Assembly: GCA_023391335.1 (NCBI GenBank)
Contig: JAEWBG010000018.1
Span: 14,962-78,961, forward strand
Source of the DNA: Pseudomonadota bacterium
Lineage (GTDB): Bacteria > Pseudomonadota > Gammaproteobacteria > Steroidobacterales > Steroidobacteraceae
Direction of reading: 5' to 3'
Length of the DNA stretch: 64,000 nt
Position numbers and translations under genes: made by a program. The notes beneath the pieces are model-generated. The model had not been told where the DNA came from. It did not search any database and saw only the letters and a list, made by a program, of their open reading frames with translations. Of this stretch, positions 1 to 9,321 are shown piece after piece; position 1 is the first letter of the stretch, and the number at the start of each line of letters is the position of its first letter.

Positions 1-6
1 GAGGAC

Positions 7-387
7 TTAGGCAGGCGGTCCGCGCGAAGGCGGACGAAGAGTGAAGGGAACGGAAAAGTGGGTTTCGGCTACATCAGCACTGAAGACGCGCGGCGCATCG
101 ACGGGCAGCACCATCGCCAAGACATAAGCACTGATGATCGGGTTGTCGAGCGCGAAGCTTGCCGATTTCGTGACCGTCATGGACCCCGAGACATCCACAT
201 CGTGGTCGTGATGTCCGGCCTTGAAGTCCGCGTCGTCTTGATGACCCGGAACATCTTCCACATGCACGCTGATGGGCGCTTCTTGCCCGTCGAGGCATAG
301 GTGCAAATGGGCGTTCGCCATGCGCACTGGCAGCAGCGCGACAGCAAGCACCCAAAGAATTAGCCCTATTCTGGAGCGACGACCCAT
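7..387 (-). CDS. small His-rich exported protein, unknown function
   Basis: This 126-residue protein has no family I recognise. The start at 387 is chosen because it puts a basic n-region (MGRRSR) and a hydrophobic stretch ending in ANA at the N-terminus, which looks like a signal peptide. The longer frame upstream (to 474) adds only Arg/Ser-rich sequence. The mature part has a His/Asp-rich cluster (HQDD, then GHHDHDVD, around residues 50-65) that could bind a metal. The C-terminus ends in RPPSRGPPA. It lies downstream of the DUF305 gene on the same strand with a gap of about 110 bases, at the edge of a copper/silver efflux region. A periplasmic metal-binding accessory role is an inference from composition and context only. 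Confidence 0.6.
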   Translation of the reverse strand: MGRRSRIGLILWVLAVALLPVRMANAHLHLCLDGQEAPISVHVEDVPGHQDDADFKAGHHDHDVDVSGSMTVTKSASFALDNPIISAYVLAMVLPVDAPRVFSADVAETHFSVPFTLRPPSRGPPA

Positions 388-500
388 GCGGCGGAGTATG
401 CCCAAACGATTTCGCGAACGCGAGGCGGAAGTTCGTGTAAACGAGCAAACACTATCGAAGAAAACTGTGATCACCGTAGATCTGAAAGTTGATCACGGCG

Positions 501-1040
501 CTACTTCTCCGGCGGTGGAGGCGGCGCACCGCGCTTGCGATAGGAGAGTAAATCCGGCGCATTCGAGGGCGTCGGATTCTGCTCGAGCGAATCGATCAAA
601 CGCTTCATATCGCCGATCTCGCGAACCTGCGCATCGATGATCCTGTCCGCAAGCAGCCGCACGCGAGGATCGCGGATGTGAGCACGCTCGCTCGTCATGA
701 TCGCGATCGAATGGTGCGGAATCATGGCCTTCATGTAGGAAACGTCGTCCACCGTTGCTTGGCTGCGGACCAACCATAGAGCCGCTGCGAACACCACAAT
801 GCTGCCGGCAACAATTGCAAGGTTGCGGCCCTGGTTCTTGTACATAGACCACATGAAACCGAGCATGATCAGCGCCATCGTTGCGCCCATGATGAGCGCC
901 ATCCACAGACGCGTTTGACTGAAGAACACGTGATCCGACGAATATGTGTTCAAGTACATCAAGCCGTACATCACGATGGTGCCGACGATGATCATCGCGG
1001 CGAAGCGGCCGTAGCTCATGCCCATCTCGTGCTTATCCAT
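501..1040 (-). CDS. DUF305 family membrane-anchored protein
   Basis: The 179-residue product carries the DUF305 signature, a His-His pair in MIPHHSIAIM (residues about 106-115), followed by a helical segment with repeated acidic and basic residues. Three hydrophobic segments (about 12-30, 45-63 and 73-91) precede it, so the domain is probably periplasmic and membrane anchored. The ATG at 1040 is preferred over a longer frame to 1154 because GGAGC lies six bases upstream and the extra residues look non-coding. DUF305 proteins are frequent in copper and silver resistance clusters and have a ferritin-like helical fold. A metal-handling role here rests on that association and on the cus genes nearby. 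Confidence 0.85.
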   Translation of the reverse strand: MDKHEMGMSYGRFAAMIIVGTIVMYGLMYLNTYSSDHVFFSQTRLWMALIMGATMALIMLGFMWSMYKNQGRNLAIVAGSIVVFAAALWLVRSQATVDDVSYMKAMIPHHSIAIMTSERAHIRDPRVRLLADRIIDAQVREIGDMKRLIDSLEQNPTPSNAPDLLSYRKRGAPPPPPEK

Positions 1041-1323
1041 AGGTGCTCCAGTTCCGGATTCGACACAGCCACAATGAGCAGCTAGACGAATACGTTCCGC
1101 ACCTTTTTTGCAGAGCCGCACGGCGTCGATCTGGACAAAGATATTGCTACGCATCCCCTGCCCCTCTGTGCACCACCTCGCGCATCGTCAGCCGGGATCG
1201 ATCCCAAGCGAGCTACGGTTTCCCCGTGGTGCCACACAAGAATGCGCTGCACATACTTCGCGACGTTACGAGAACAACGTCCCACCCGAACGAACGCGAG
1301 CAACGCAAGAATAAGGAGCATTT

Positions 1324-1662
1324 ATGCGACGAGTCACAGGCGGTTTTGCGGCGCTAATCGCTAGCGCTCTGTTTGCCTTCACCGCGAGTGCAGCGGACAA
1401 CACCGCGATGCACATGCATAAGTCGGAGATGAGGCACGACCGCACCGATAAAGAATTGGCTTCCGATTACAAAAGCGAAGCGGATCAACTCAAGGAACAA
1501 GCTGCTTCACACCGGAAGCTCGCGGAACAGTATCGCCAACGCAGTCCGCAGAAAGGCGGCGGCAACTATGAAAACGTTGCCAAGCACTGCGACAAGCTGG
1601 CGGAGTACTACGAAAAAGCAGCGAAGGAAGCTGAGGCGATTTCAGGCGAACTCAACAAGTAG
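1324..1662 (+). CDS. small secreted helical protein
   Basis: The 112-residue protein has a clear signal peptide (residues 1-23, ending TASA) and an AAGGAG ribosome binding site just upstream. The mature part opens with a Met/His-rich segment (AMHMHKSEMRHD) and continues as a charged, Gln/Lys/Glu-rich helix likely to form a coiled coil, with a single Cys near residue 89. I do not recognise a named family. It is transcribed divergently from the DUF305 gene and convergently with cusA. The Met/His segment resembles periplasmic Cu(I)/Ag(I)-binding peptides, so a metal-binding function is plausible but unproven. Confidence 0.75.
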   Translation: MRRVTGGFAALIASALFAFTASAADNTAMHMHKSEMRHDRTDKELASDYKSEADQLKEQAASHRKLAEQYRQRSPQKGGGNYENVAKHCDKLAEYYEKAAKEAEAISGELNK

Positions 1663-1671
1663 CGATACGTG

Positions 1672-1695
1672 AAGCCGGAGTAACTCCTCCGGCTT
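1672..1695. terminator. stem-loop between convergent genes
   Basis: A perfect nine-base inverted repeat (AAGCCGGAG / CTCCGGCTT) with a six-base loop sits ten bases after the stop of the 1324 gene and before the 3' end of cusA. No T-run follows on the plus strand, so it is either a bidirectional terminator of modest strength or an mRNA 3'-end protector. Confidence 0.55.
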
Positions 1696-1758
1696 CGCTG
1701 CCGCAGGGTGAATGGAATGCCGGTTCGAGTCGGTGACGTTTGCTGCGTCGCCAGCCGA

Positions 1759-4700
1759 TCAAGTGCGCTTAGAACGCATCAATAAGAATGCCGCCGGCAG
1801 CACGAACATCGATAGCAATGGTGCCGTGATCATGCCGCCCACCATCGGCGCCGCAATTCTCTGCATCACTTCCGAACCCGCTCCGCTGCCGATCATGATG
1901 GGAATGAGGCCGGCAATGATTACCGCGACCGTCATCGCCTTCGGCCGGACTCGCAAGATCGCGCCTTCGTGAATTGCCTCCATCAAATCGCTCTCAGATG
2001 CTGCTCCCTTGCTGAGACGTTCTTCCCACGCGTGCTTGAGATACAAGAGCATGATGACGCCGAACTCCGCCGCAACGCCTGCAAGCGCGATAAACCCCAC
2101 TGCGCTCGCGACCGAGATGTTGTGACCCAGCAACCACAGCAACCAGATCCCGCCAATCAGCGCGAAAGGCAGTGAAGCCATGATGAGCGCGGCTTCATCG
2201 ATGCGCTCGAACAAGAAATAAAGCAACACGAAAATGATGAGCAGCGTCACGGGAACGACAATCGCCAACCGTGCCGATGCGCGCTGCAGGTATTCGAACT
2301 GTCCGGACCATGAAATGGAGTAGCCCGCAGGTACCTTCAGATCGCTCGAGAGCAGCGATTGCATTTCGCGTACCGCGGATTTGAGGTCTCTTCCACGGAT
2401 GTCGACATAGACCCAGCCCGACAAACGCGCATTCTCGCTGCGAAGCATCGGCGGGCCGTCGCTGATGGAGATGTTTGCTACGTCGTCGAGTTCGATCTGT
2501 GCACCTGCCGGAGTCACAATCGGAAGCGCGCGCAGCGCCGGAAGCGAGTCGCGAATCTCACGCGGATAACGCACGCTGATGGGAAATCTTTCTCTGCCCT
2601 CGACGGTTTCACCAATCGTCATGCCGCCAATTGCAGTCGAGACGACGCTCTGTACATCCGAGATGTTCAAGCCATAGCGAGCTGCGGCATTCCGATCGAT
2701 CGAGACATCGATGTAGCGCCCGCCGGTTACACGTTCTGCGAAGGCAGACGTCACACCGGGCACCGCTTTGACGAGGCGCTCCGCTTGCTGCGTGAGCCGA
2801 TCGATTTCCTTCAGATCGTGTCCAGCGATCTTGATGCCAACCGGGCTCTTGATTCCCGTTGCCAACATGTCGATGCGATTGCGAATGGGCGGCACCCAAA
2901 CGTTCGCGAGCCCTGGGACCCGAACGACACGATCCAACTCTTGCACCAACTTATCGGGTGTCATGCCTGCTCGCCACTGCTCGCGCGGCTTGAATCGAAT
3001 CGTCGTCTCGAACATCTCGAGCGGTGCCGGATCGGTCGCGGTTTCAGCTCGACCGGCTTTCCCGAACACCGTCTCGACCTCGGGCACACTCTTGATCATG
3101 CGATCGGTCTGCTGCAACAACTCGCTTACCTTTCCCACGGAGATACCCGGCAGTGCCGAAGGCATGTACAACAGATCGCCTTCATCGAGCGGCGGCATGA
3201 ATTCGCTTCCGAGCTGCGTCATCGGGACGATCGTTATCGCCACGAGCAATCCGGCAATGATCAGCGTGGTCTTCGGATACGCAAGCACGCGATCGAGAGC
3301 CGGACGATAGATGGCCATCAGCCAGCGGCTCAACGGATTGGCATGCTCCGGCGGGATGCGTCCACGAATGAAGTAGCCCATCAGCACGGGAATCAACGTC
3401 ACCGACAAGCCGGCCGCCGCGGCCATCGCATAGGTCTTCGTGAATGCCAGCGGCGAGAACAAGCGACCTTCCTGCGCTTCGAGCGCGAATATCGGCACGA
3501 AGGAAAGCGTGATGATCAACAAAGAAAAGAACAGCGCGGGACCTACCTCAGCCGCTGCATTTGCGATCAGCGCCCAGCGCTCCCCCGCTTCGATGGTTCG
3601 ATCCGGATGAGCGTCTTCCCATCGCTCGAGGTGCTTGTGGGCATTTTCGATCATGACCACCGCAGCATCGACCATCGCACCGATCGCAATTGCGATGCCT
3701 CCCAAAGACATGATGTTCGCGTTGATGCCCTGGTAGTGCATCACGATGAACGCCGCGAGTATGCCCAACGGCAAAGCCACAATGGCGACCAAAGCCGAAC
3801 GCAGATGGAACAGGAACAGGCCGCACACCAACCCGACGACGATGAATTCTTCGATGAGTTTGTGTGTCAGATTCGTCACTGAACGTTCGATCAATCCCGA
3901 CCGATCGTAGGTCGTGACCAACTCGACGCCGTGCGGCAGCGTCGTTCGAAGCTGCGCAAGCCTCTCTTTCACAGCCTTAATCGTCTCCAACGCATTCTTA
4001 CCGCTGCGTACGATGACGACACCGCCAGCCACTTCACCCTCGCCGTTCAGTTCGGCAATGCCACGGCGCATTTCGGGACCGATCTGCACGTGCGCCACGT
4101 CGCGCAGCTGCACCGGCGTACCTGCACTGACTGCCAAAGGAATGCTGTAGAAATCTTCGATCGAGCGCAGATAACCCGAGGCGCGCACCATGTATTCGGC
4201 CTCGCCCATTTCCAGCACCGAACCGCCCGTCTCTCGATTCGCGTTCTGTATGGCCGTCACCACTTGATCTTGAGTGATGCCATACGCCCGTAAGCGATCC
4301 GGATCGAGCACGACCTGATACTGCCGGACCATGCCGCCGATGGACGCGACTTCCGCAACGTTCGGTAGCGTCTTCAACTCGTAGCGCAGAAACCAATCCT
4401 GCAGCGCACGCAGTTGCGAAAGATCATGGCCGCCGGTGCGATCGATGAGCGCATATTCGTACACCCAACCCACACCGGTCGCATCGGGACCGAGCGACGT
4501 CTCAGCTTGCGGTGGCAACCGCGATTTGGTTTGGCTTAGGTACTCCAAAACTCGCGAACGCGCCCAGTACGGATCGGTGCCGTCTTCGAACAGGATATAA
4601 ACGAACGAATCGCCGAAGAACGAAAAGCCGCGGACGGTTTTGGCCCCCGGAACGGACAACATCGTGGTCGTCAGCGGATACGTCACTTGGTCTTCGACGA

Positions 4701-4878
4701 TTTGCGGCGCTTGGCCCGGATAGCTCGTACGCAGGATCACCTGCACATCGGAGAGATCGGGCAACGCGTCCACGGGCGTTCTGGCAATCGCCCAGATTCC
4801 CCAACCGCACAGCGCGATCGTGGCCAGTAGCACCAGGATCCGATTGCGAATCGACCATTGAATCAGCGCCGCGATCAT
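1759..4878 (-). CDS. cusA: CusA, Cu(I)/Ag(I) RND efflux pump
   Basis: This 1039-residue inner-membrane proton-driven pump is the transport component of a CusCBA tripartite system that moves Cu(I)/Ag(I) to the outside. The three methionines that bind metal in E. coli CusA (M573, M623, M672) are all present at near-identical positions: M572 in LLYMPSALPG, M622 in LEMFETT and M671 in RIDMLATGIKSP. The TM4 segment reads GAMVDAAVVMIENAHKH, the CusA type, not the CzcA type. Length is normal (E. coli 1047). The start overlaps the cusB stop by four bases, so the genes are translationally coupled. The substrate call is much firmer than for the second RND pump in this window. Confidence 0.96.
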   Translation of the reverse strand: MIAALIQWSIRNRILVLLATIALCGWGIWAIARTPVDALPDLSDVQVILRTSYPGQAPQIVEDQVTYPLTTTMLSVPGAKTVRGFSFFGDSFVYILFEDGTDPYWARSRVLEYLSQTKSRLPPQAETSLGPDATGVGWVYEYALIDRTGGHDLSQLRALQDWFLRYELKTLPNVAEVASIGGMVRQYQVVLDPDRLRAYGITQDQVVTAIQNANRETGGSVLEMGEAEYMVRASGYLRSIEDFYSIPLAVSAGTPVQLRDVAHVQIGPEMRRGIAELNGEGEVAGGVVIVRSGKNALETIKAVKERLAQLRTTLPHGVELVTTYDRSGLIERSVTNLTHKLIEEFIVVGLVCGLFLFHLRSALVAIVALPLGILAAFIVMHYQGINANIMSLGGIAIAIGAMVDAAVVMIENAHKHLERWEDAHPDRTIEAGERWALIANAAAEVGPALFFSLLIITLSFVPIFALEAQEGRLFSPLAFTKTYAMAAAAGLSVTLIPVLMGYFIRGRIPPEHANPLSRWLMAIYRPALDRVLAYPKTTLIIAGLLVAITIVPMTQLGSEFMPPLDEGDLLYMPSALPGISVGKVSELLQQTDRMIKSVPEVETVFGKAGRAETATDPAPLEMFETTIRFKPREQWRAGMTPDKLVQELDRVVRVPGLANVWVPPIRNRIDMLATGIKSPVGIKIAGHDLKEIDRLTQQAERLVKAVPGVTSAFAERVTGGRYIDVSIDRNAAARYGLNISDVQSVVSTAIGGMTIGETVEGRERFPISVRYPREIRDSLPALRALPIVTPAGAQIELDDVANISISDGPPMLRSENARLSGWVYVDIRGRDLKSAVREMQSLLSSDLKVPAGYSISWSGQFEYLQRASARLAIVVPVTLLIIFVLLYFLFERIDEAALIMASLPFALIGGIWLLWLLGHNISVASAVGFIALAGVAAEFGVIMLLYLKHAWEERLSKGAASESDLMEAIHEGAILRVRPKAMTVAVIIAGLIPIMIGSGAGSEVMQRIAAPMVGGMITAPLLSMFVLPAAFLLMRSKRT

Positions 4879-6143
4879 GGAGCGTGCGCTCCTTCGCTAT
4901 GGGTGTGCGCTGAGTTAGGCGCCTCGGATGACGGACTCAGCCGATCCAGCGCGGATCGCAAGCTCGCCTCCGAATCGATCAAGAACTGGCCCGACAATAC
5001 GATCGACTGACCTGCCTCGAGGCCTGCATTGATTGCAATGAAACCATTGCGTTCTGCGCCGACTTCGACGTTCACGGGATCGAAGCCGCCTCGTTCTCCT
5101 GCAACGATCACGACATCGCGGCGTCCCGTGCGGATGACCGCTTCGCTCGGGACCCACAATTGCTTGTTGTCTGTGTCACTTTCAAACGAGAGCGACGCAA
5201 ACATCCCCGGCGCAAGTTTTTCGTCAGGGTTGTCGAGTGCGACACGCACGGTGAGTGTGCGCGTCTGTTCACTCACATCGGGAAGAATGCCGAGCACCTT
5301 GCCTTGGAATCGTTCTCCTGGCCACGCCGTGACAGTTGCGACTACGTCTGCTGCTTTGGTCAGTGCTGCCACTTCAGCTTCAGGTATCTGTGCATTCACC
5401 CACACCGTGGCGAGTCCGCTGATTCGCGCAATCGGTGCGCCCGCGGCAACTGCCGCGCCTTCGCGGACATTGAGCTCGGACACGACACCCGTTCCTGGAG
5501 ACGTCAACGTCGTGGTTGATTTCACTTTGCGTTCGCGCTCGATCTCGCGAATCGTTGCACCGGGTACGCCGAGCACTTTTAACCTCTCGCGTGCGGCATC
5601 TCGGATCGGTCGGACCTGCGATGAGTCGACATCGAGCAGGGCGAGATATTCCTGCTCCGCTGCGAGCCAGCCCGGCGCTACCACCTCTGCAATGGGTTGA
5701 CCTTGGCGTACATGTTCCAAGGGCGCCTTCACGTACAGACGATCGATGTAACCCTCGACACGCGATTGCACGAGTGCCGTTTGTCTTTCGTCGAATGCGA
5801 TCGTCCCCACCGCGTGCAGGCTAAGCGGTATGGCACGTCGCTCGACTCGAGCGATTCTGATGCCGAGATTTTGCTTGGCTGCGGGATCGATGCGAACCGC
5901 GGAGGATTCGACTTCATTTGCATAGACGGGCACTAACTGCATGTCCATGAAAGGCGACTTACCTGGCTTGTCGAACTTGACGTCCGGCCGCATCGGATCG
6001 TGCCAGTACAGCACCTCGCGATCCGACACAGGTGCTGAGGTTTCTGCTTCGGTGCGCATCCGATGTGAGGCAAAGAAGTAGCTACCGGTCGCTGCAATCA
6101 ATGCGGTCGCAATGAGCGCCGCTATCCAAGCGCGAGAGCTCAT
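4875..6143 (-). CDS. cusB: CusB, periplasmic adaptor of Cu/Ag efflux
   Basis: This is a membrane fusion protein of 422 residues linking CusA to the outer-membrane channel. An N-terminal membrane segment (about 8-26) is followed by a heavy-metal-binding segment (YWHDPMRPDVKFDKPGKSPF, then MDMQLVPVY) with the Met and His residues expected for metal handover to the pump. After it come barrel-sandwich, alpha-hairpin and beta-barrel regions typical of HlyD/CusB adaptors. The ATG at 6143 is chosen because GGAGGAGG lies just upstream. Its ATG overlaps the cusC stop (ATGA), and its own stop overlaps cusA in the same way. The C-terminus ends in a short His-rich tail (HTHSEGAHAP). Confidence 0.94.
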   Translation of the reverse strand: MSSRAWIAALIATALIAATGSYFFASHRMRTEAETSAPVSDREVLYWHDPMRPDVKFDKPGKSPFMDMQLVPVYANEVESSAVRIDPAAKQNLGIRIARVERRAIPLSLHAVGTIAFDERQTALVQSRVEGYIDRLYVKAPLEHVRQGQPIAEVVAPGWLAAEQEYLALLDVDSSQVRPIRDAARERLKVLGVPGATIREIERERKVKSTTTLTSPGTGVVSELNVREGAAVAAGAPIARISGLATVWVNAQIPEAEVAALTKAADVVATVTAWPGERFQGKVLGILPDVSEQTRTLTVRVALDNPDEKLAPGMFASLSFESDTDNKQLWVPSEAVIRTGRRDVVIVAGERGGFDPVNVEVGAERNGFIAINAGLEAGQSIVLSGQFLIDSEASLRSALDRLSPSSEAPNSAHTHSEGAHAP

Positions 6144-7399
6144 CGCACCTCCTCCTCGGAATCCAGATATTTCAAGAACGCCCACGCTCGCGCGAGACGC
6201 GCCTCGATTTGCGCTCGCTCAGCGAGCAAATCTGCTTCGCGAATTCGCGCTTCGATCAGTTCACGAAGCGCGCCCGCTCCCGCACCGTAGGCTGCCTGGG
6301 CGGCGTGCGTCGCCTGCTGCGCCAAGGGCAGTCGTTCCTGCTCCATTAATATGAGTCGTTCGCGTGCCGCATCCCATGCCGCAAGCTGCGAACGCGTTTC
6401 GGCCGTATGCATTCTCAGTTCCGATTCACGCTTTGCCTCAAGCCCGCTAACCTCGGCATTTGCGGCCCGAATCTCCGGATCTTGACGATGAGCGGCAAAC
6501 ACCGGCAGCCCCACTCGGAATTGCAGGGAAACCATGTCCGCGAATGCAGCCCCGCGCTTCGCGTACGCGAGTTCAACACTAACGTCGGGGTGCTTCGCGG
6601 CTTTGGCCATATCGGCTTGGCTGCGTGCCGCCACGATTTGCTGATCCAACGTTCGCACGAGCGCATGACGGTGCAGAGAACTTAGTAGCGTCTCACGGGG
6701 CATCGGCAACCGCTCCATCGAGGGCGACTCGCCCGGAGACACATCGTCCTCGCCAATCCATTGCTCAAGTCTTGCGCGCGCTGACTGCTCGCTCTCGTGC
6801 GCTTCGAAAAGCCGATCCTTGAGTTGTACGACGACGCTCTGCGCATTCAATGCATCGGCAGTGGAACTCTGCCCGGCCGCAAGCGAGCTCTGTTGCACCT
6901 TGGCTTGTAGTTCCGCTTGCTCGATCAGTGTTTGCAGCGCACTCACCAACTTGCCTGCACTCGCTAACTCCGACCATGCAATGGAGGTCTCGCGAGCCAC
7001 GTCCAGTTGCGCCTGCGTGAGCTCCGCATCCGCTTCGTCGACCTGCGCCTGCGCAAGACCACGATCGGCCGCACGTTTTGAGGAGTTGGGAAGCGTCTGC
7101 ATGACGCCGACGCGCCGCATGGTCATGAAGTCATCGGAGAGCGAGTAGGCGCTGCTTCCTTCGATCGGCACATTGTCCAGACCCAGAATCAATTCGGGAT
7201 CGGGTAGACGCCCTGCGGACTCGACACGTGCCTGCGCGGCCTCGAGTCCAGAGCGCTGGCTTTGGAGCATCGGCGCACGCTGAATCGCGAGCCGGACTGC
7301 ATCGTCATGAGAAAGAGAACGCGCGTATGCGTCGCCGATGAAGAGGGCACTCGCACACAGCAGCAATCGACACGCAAACCGGCCTTGACCCTGTGTCAT
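6140..7399 (-). CDS. cusC: CusC-like outer-membrane efflux channel
   Basis: This TolC-superfamily channel of 419 residues has a signal peptide (residues about 8-27, ending AYA) and two copies of the long Ala/Gln/Glu-rich helical repeat that builds the periplasmic tunnel. The start at 7399 is preferred over 7450 because AAGGTG precedes it and the signal peptide begins there. It lacks an obvious lipobox, unlike E. coli CusC, so the name rests on its place in the operon. It is the outer-membrane exit for the CusBA pump encoded immediately downstream with four-base overlaps. Confidence 0.88.
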   Translation of the reverse strand: MTQGQGRFACRLLLCASALFIGDAYARSLSHDDAVRLAIQRAPMLQSQRSGLEAAQARVESAGRLPDPELILGLDNVPIEGSSAYSLSDDFMTMRRVGVMQTLPNSSKRAADRGLAQAQVDEADAELTQAQLDVARETSIAWSELASAGKLVSALQTLIEQAELQAKVQQSSLAAGQSSTADALNAQSVVVQLKDRLFEAHESEQSARARLEQWIGEDDVSPGESPSMERLPMPRETLLSSLHRHALVRTLDQQIVAARSQADMAKAAKHPDVSVELAYAKRGAAFADMVSLQFRVGLPVFAAHRQDPEIRAANAEVSGLEAKRESELRMHTAETRSQLAAWDAARERLILMEQERLPLAQQATHAAQAAYGAGAGALRELIEARIREADLLAERAQIEARLARAWAFLKYLDSEEEVR

Positions 7400-7508
7400 G
7401 GCAACACCTTGAGCAATTGAATGCGCACAAGCAGACGTGCTCGAGAGCACTCGCGAAATTGGGAGGTAGAACGCGACTGGCGTAGCCAGTCCAGCTCAAG
7501 TCACGGCG

Positions 7509-7889
7509 TTAGAGCCGCAATCGCCCGGTTTCTAGGTAGAGGCGGGAAGAGTCGTGCAGTTGCCCAACGAGAACGGGCACCGCAGGAATAGCAGAAACGG
7601 CCGGAGGGATGGTCGAGAACTCGGACGCGGCAATCCCGCTGCTTGAACCATCGTCGTTGAACGTTGGCTTGGCGTAATCAGATGCAACGAATGCAGCTGG
7701 ATTCTGCCCGGACTGCACTGAGCAACATGCAGCCGTTTGGAGCGACGCATCGCGAATCGGTGAACAAGGTGCGGATCCGCCTTCCGGACAGCAATCACTC
7801 TGCTCGGTCTGTCCCGTGCAAGCCCAGCTCGGCACGACTCCGATGAGTGCCACGCATGCAAGTAGTAACAAAAGACCGCGACGGATCAT
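7509..7889 (-). CDS. small Cys-rich exported protein upstream of cusC
   Basis: The 126-residue protein has a hydrophobic N-terminus (RRGLLLLLACVALIGVVPSWA) consistent with a signal peptide. A short Cys-rich region follows (WACTGQTEQSDCCPEGG, then TAACCSVQSG), with two CC pairs. The rest is Ser/Pro/Ala-rich. I do not recognise a family. It is the first gene of the cus transcription unit, about 110 bases ahead of cusC. Small Cys/His/Met-rich proteins leading copper operons (for example CopL) can act in metal sensing or periplasmic buffering; that role here is an inference. Confidence 0.65.
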   Translation of the reverse strand: MIRRGLLLLLACVALIGVVPSWACTGQTEQSDCCPEGGSAPCSPIRDASLQTAACCSVQSGQNPAAFVASDYAKPTFNDDGSSSGIAASEFSTIPPAVSAIPAVPVLVGQLHDSSRLYLETGRLRL

Positions 7890-7951
7890 GCGGCGAGTCT
7901 AGGGTGGCTGGCCGCTCTGGAGCAACCGAGATCGGATAGCGGATTCCCCGC

Positions 7952-7990
7952 ATGTGTGACGTGTGCACGCCTCCTTTGCACGCCACACAT
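7952..7990. promoter_or_regulatory. possible operator upstream of the cus operon
   Basis: A perfect seven-base inverted repeat (ATGTGTG / CACACAT, arms at 7952-7958 and 7984-7990) encloses two direct copies of GCACGCC in the gap between the MFS gene and the Cys-rich leader gene, both on the minus strand. It sits 60-100 bases upstream of the first start codon, where an operator could be. No match to a known CusR or CueR box is evident. Confidence 0.25.
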
Positions 7991-8020
7991 CGATGTCCCC
8001 TGCTGCTCGGTCTGTGAGTC

Positions 8021-9289
8021 CTATCGAGTAGATCGGCTACTGGCCGACTTCCGCATCAGATACATCGCTACTCCAAGCGCTGCCGCACTCGCGAACGCAG
8101 CGCCCGCCAAGAACGTGGCTTTGGGTCCCACCTCGCTCCACAGCGCACCGGCAATCACGCTCGCGAGCAGCACGAACACACCCGTCACGAGGTTGTACAC
8201 GCCGAATGCGGTGCCGCGCAGATCCGCCGGCGCTTCGTCGGCGATCAACTTCGAGAACAGTCCTTGCGTCAGCGCCATGTGTGCGCCCCACAGCGCCGCA
8301 CCGATCAACAGTGTTTCAGTGGATGCGGTAAAGGCAAGAACAAAGTCGGCCGCGATCAACACGACCAAGCCGAGCAACAGCAGTGAACGATGACTGACGC
8401 GATCCGATGCGTGACCCGCCGGATAGGCCAATCCCGCGTAGACGACATTCATGACCACCATGATGAGCGGCACGTAGCCCATCGCTAGACCTACGTTCTG
8501 CGCGCGCAATACGAGAAACGCCTCGCTGAACCGCGCGAGTGTAAAGATGGAAGCCAGTGCAACGATCGACCAGTAGCGTTGTTTGAGCAGGCGTGCACTA
8601 GACCATGAGATTCGCTTTGTTGCCGACGGATCCGCAGACGGATCGCCGTGCTCGTGCTCCGGTTCACGCACAAAAAACGTCAACAGCGCCACGGCGATAA
8701 ACGCAGGCGCAACGCTCACCCATAGCACGGCGCGAATGTCGCTCGCGAGCCAGCTCATGAATAACAATGCGAGCAATGGGCCCACGAATGCGCCGACGGA
8801 ATCCAGCGCCTGACGCAATCCATACGCAGCGCCACGAGATTGAGCTGGAGTGATGTCAGCGATCAAAGCATCGCGGGGTGCTCCGCGAATTCCCTTGCCG
8901 ACTCGATCCGTAAATCTCGCGGCGGCGACCCAACTAATCGATCCTGCCAACGGGAAGATCGGCTTCGTGAGTGCGGCGAGTCCGTACCCCAATACCACCA
9001 GCGGTTTGCGACGTCGCAACCGATCGCTCAACGCGCCCGAAAACACCTTCGTCACCATCGCGATCGATTCAGCCACCCCTTCGATCAACCCGATCGCAAC
9101 CATCCCAACACCCAGCACGGATGACATGAAGAGCGGCAGCAGGCTGTGCACGAGTTCGGACGAGGTGTCCATGAACATCGATGTGAGACCCAGCGCCCAG
9201 ATGCTGCCAGGCAGGCGACGTATCGCCAGCTGTGCCTCAGACTCTTGTGCCTGGGGCAACTTGGACGAGTTGGGTTCAGGGTGACTCAT
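8021..9289 (-). CDS. MFS transporter, 12-TM type
   Basis: This 422-residue major facilitator protein has about twelve hydrophobic segments and MFS signatures in the first cytoplasmic loop (GALSDRLRRRKPLVVLGYG) and after TM4 (DRVGKGIRGAPRDALIAD). A polar 25-residue N-terminus precedes TM1. The substrate cannot be read from the sequence. It lies upstream of the Cys-rich leader and cusCBA on the same strand with a 131-base gap that could hold an internal promoter. MFS proteins of this type often travel with metal-efflux clusters, so metal or drug export is plausible. Confidence 0.88.
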   Translation of the reverse strand: MSHPEPNSSKLPQAQESEAQLAIRRLPGSIWALGLTSMFMDTSSELVHSLLPLFMSSVLGVGMVAIGLIEGVAESIAMVTKVFSGALSDRLRRRKPLVVLGYGLAALTKPIFPLAGSISWVAAARFTDRVGKGIRGAPRDALIADITPAQSRGAAYGLRQALDSVGAFVGPLLALLFMSWLASDIRAVLWVSVAPAFIAVALLTFFVREPEHEHGDPSADPSATKRISWSSARLLKQRYWSIVALASIFTLARFSEAFLVLRAQNVGLAMGYVPLIMVVMNVVYAGLAYPAGHASDRVSHRSLLLLGLVVLIAADFVLAFTASTETLLIGAALWGAHMALTQGLFSKLIADEAPADLRGTAFGVYNLVTGVFVLLASVIAGALWSEVGPKATFLAGAAFASAAALGVAMYLMRKSASSRSTR

Positions 9290-9321
9290 AGACTCTCAAC
9301 ATTTGTTAGCTCCCTTCCGAG

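Noticed and set aside
2359..3882. Long plus-strand ORF of 507 residues
   Set aside because: It lies wholly inside cusA on the opposite strand, is rich in Arg and His as GC-rich antisense frames are, and matches no family.
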